Assembly: GCA_030633635.1 (NCBI GenBank)
Contig: DAOVSA010000040.1
Coordinates: 1 to 5,881 of the forward strand
Reading direction: 5' to 3'
DNA from: Candidatus Altarchaeota archaeon
GTDB lineage: Archaea; Altiarchaeota; Altiarchaeia; IMC4; DAOVSA01
DNA length: 5,881 nt
Shown: positions 5,832-5,881 of the stretch, piece by piece
Position numbering within the stretch: the first letter of the stretch is position 1
How the letters are laid out: every line of letters starts with the position of its first letter
The notes under the pieces: generated by a model
The model's database searches: none
Told to the model about the DNA's origin: nothing
What the model saw: only the letters and a program-made list of their open reading frames with translations
Made by a program: the position numbers and the translations under genes

Positions 5832-5881
5832 ATGCCCCCCAAATCCATCCGGTACTCTTGTGGGGCATATCTGTCAACAAG
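5828..5881 (-). CDS. C-terminal tail of an unidentified convergent gene
   Basis: Reading from the window edge on the minus strand, one frame is open for 17 codons and ends in TGA at 5828-5830. The peptide is LVDRYAPQEYRMDLGGI. It reads like a genuine protein C-terminus in composition, and the 15-bp gap to the mptG stop is typical of convergent archaeal genes. Too little is visible to assign a family, and a chance open frame of this length cannot be excluded. Confidence 0.45.
   Translation of the reverse strand, partial: LVDRYAPQEYRMDLGGI

Noticed and set aside
1..5881. CRISPR array, insertion sequence, tRNA or defence system
   Set aside because: There are no spaced direct repeats, transposase motifs, terminal inverted repeats or cloverleaf-like sequences. 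All long frames are core metabolism or tRNA modification.

Overview
The window looks like part of a euryarchaeal chromosome, probably from a methanogen, an anaerobic methane-oxidising relative or an Archaeoglobus-like lineage. The main reason is a full-length beta-ribofuranosyl-phenyl/aminobenzene 5'-phosphate synthase (mptG), which commits carbon to tetrahydromethanopterin. An archaeal single-protein Elp3, an archaeal GHMP-type shikimate kinase and very short or leaderless 5' ends with archaeal TATA-like boxes agree with this. Base composition is moderately AT-rich. I cannot name a genus.

Layout, left to right. Bases 1-1078 (minus) hold the first 359 residues of an aldehyde dehydrogenase superfamily protein whose C-terminus lies outside the window. 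Bases 1129-2043 (minus) hold a complete branched-chain amino acid aminotransferase (ilvE) with its own promoter-like AT-rich leader at 2044-2173. Bases 2174-3100 (minus) hold an archaeal shikimate kinase-like protein, only 16 bp downstream of elp3 (3117-4763, minus), so these two are probably co-transcribed. A 47-bp gap (4764-4810) separates elp3 from the divergent mptG (4811-5812, plus). The last 54 bases (5828-5881, minus) hold the C-terminal tail of an unidentified convergent gene.

Most of the window is core metabolism and tRNA modification: amino acid synthesis (ilvE, aroK), wobble uridine modification (elp3) and C1-carrier cofactor synthesis (mptG). The shikimate pathway feeds the aromatic precursor used by MptG, and AroK and MptG share the GHMP fold. 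No defence locus, mobile element, CRISPR array or RNA gene was found.

Two enzymes deserve a second look. The shikimate kinase-like protein has lost much of two glycine-rich GHMP motifs, with two aspartates in the phosphate-binding loop. The aldehyde dehydrogenase keeps its nucleophilic cysteine, but a tyrosine stands where the general-base glutamate is expected. Smaller oddities are three in-frame tandem micro-duplications in three neighbouring genes, convergent stop codons set symmetrically in one palindrome, and interlocked promoters in the elp3/mptG gap.
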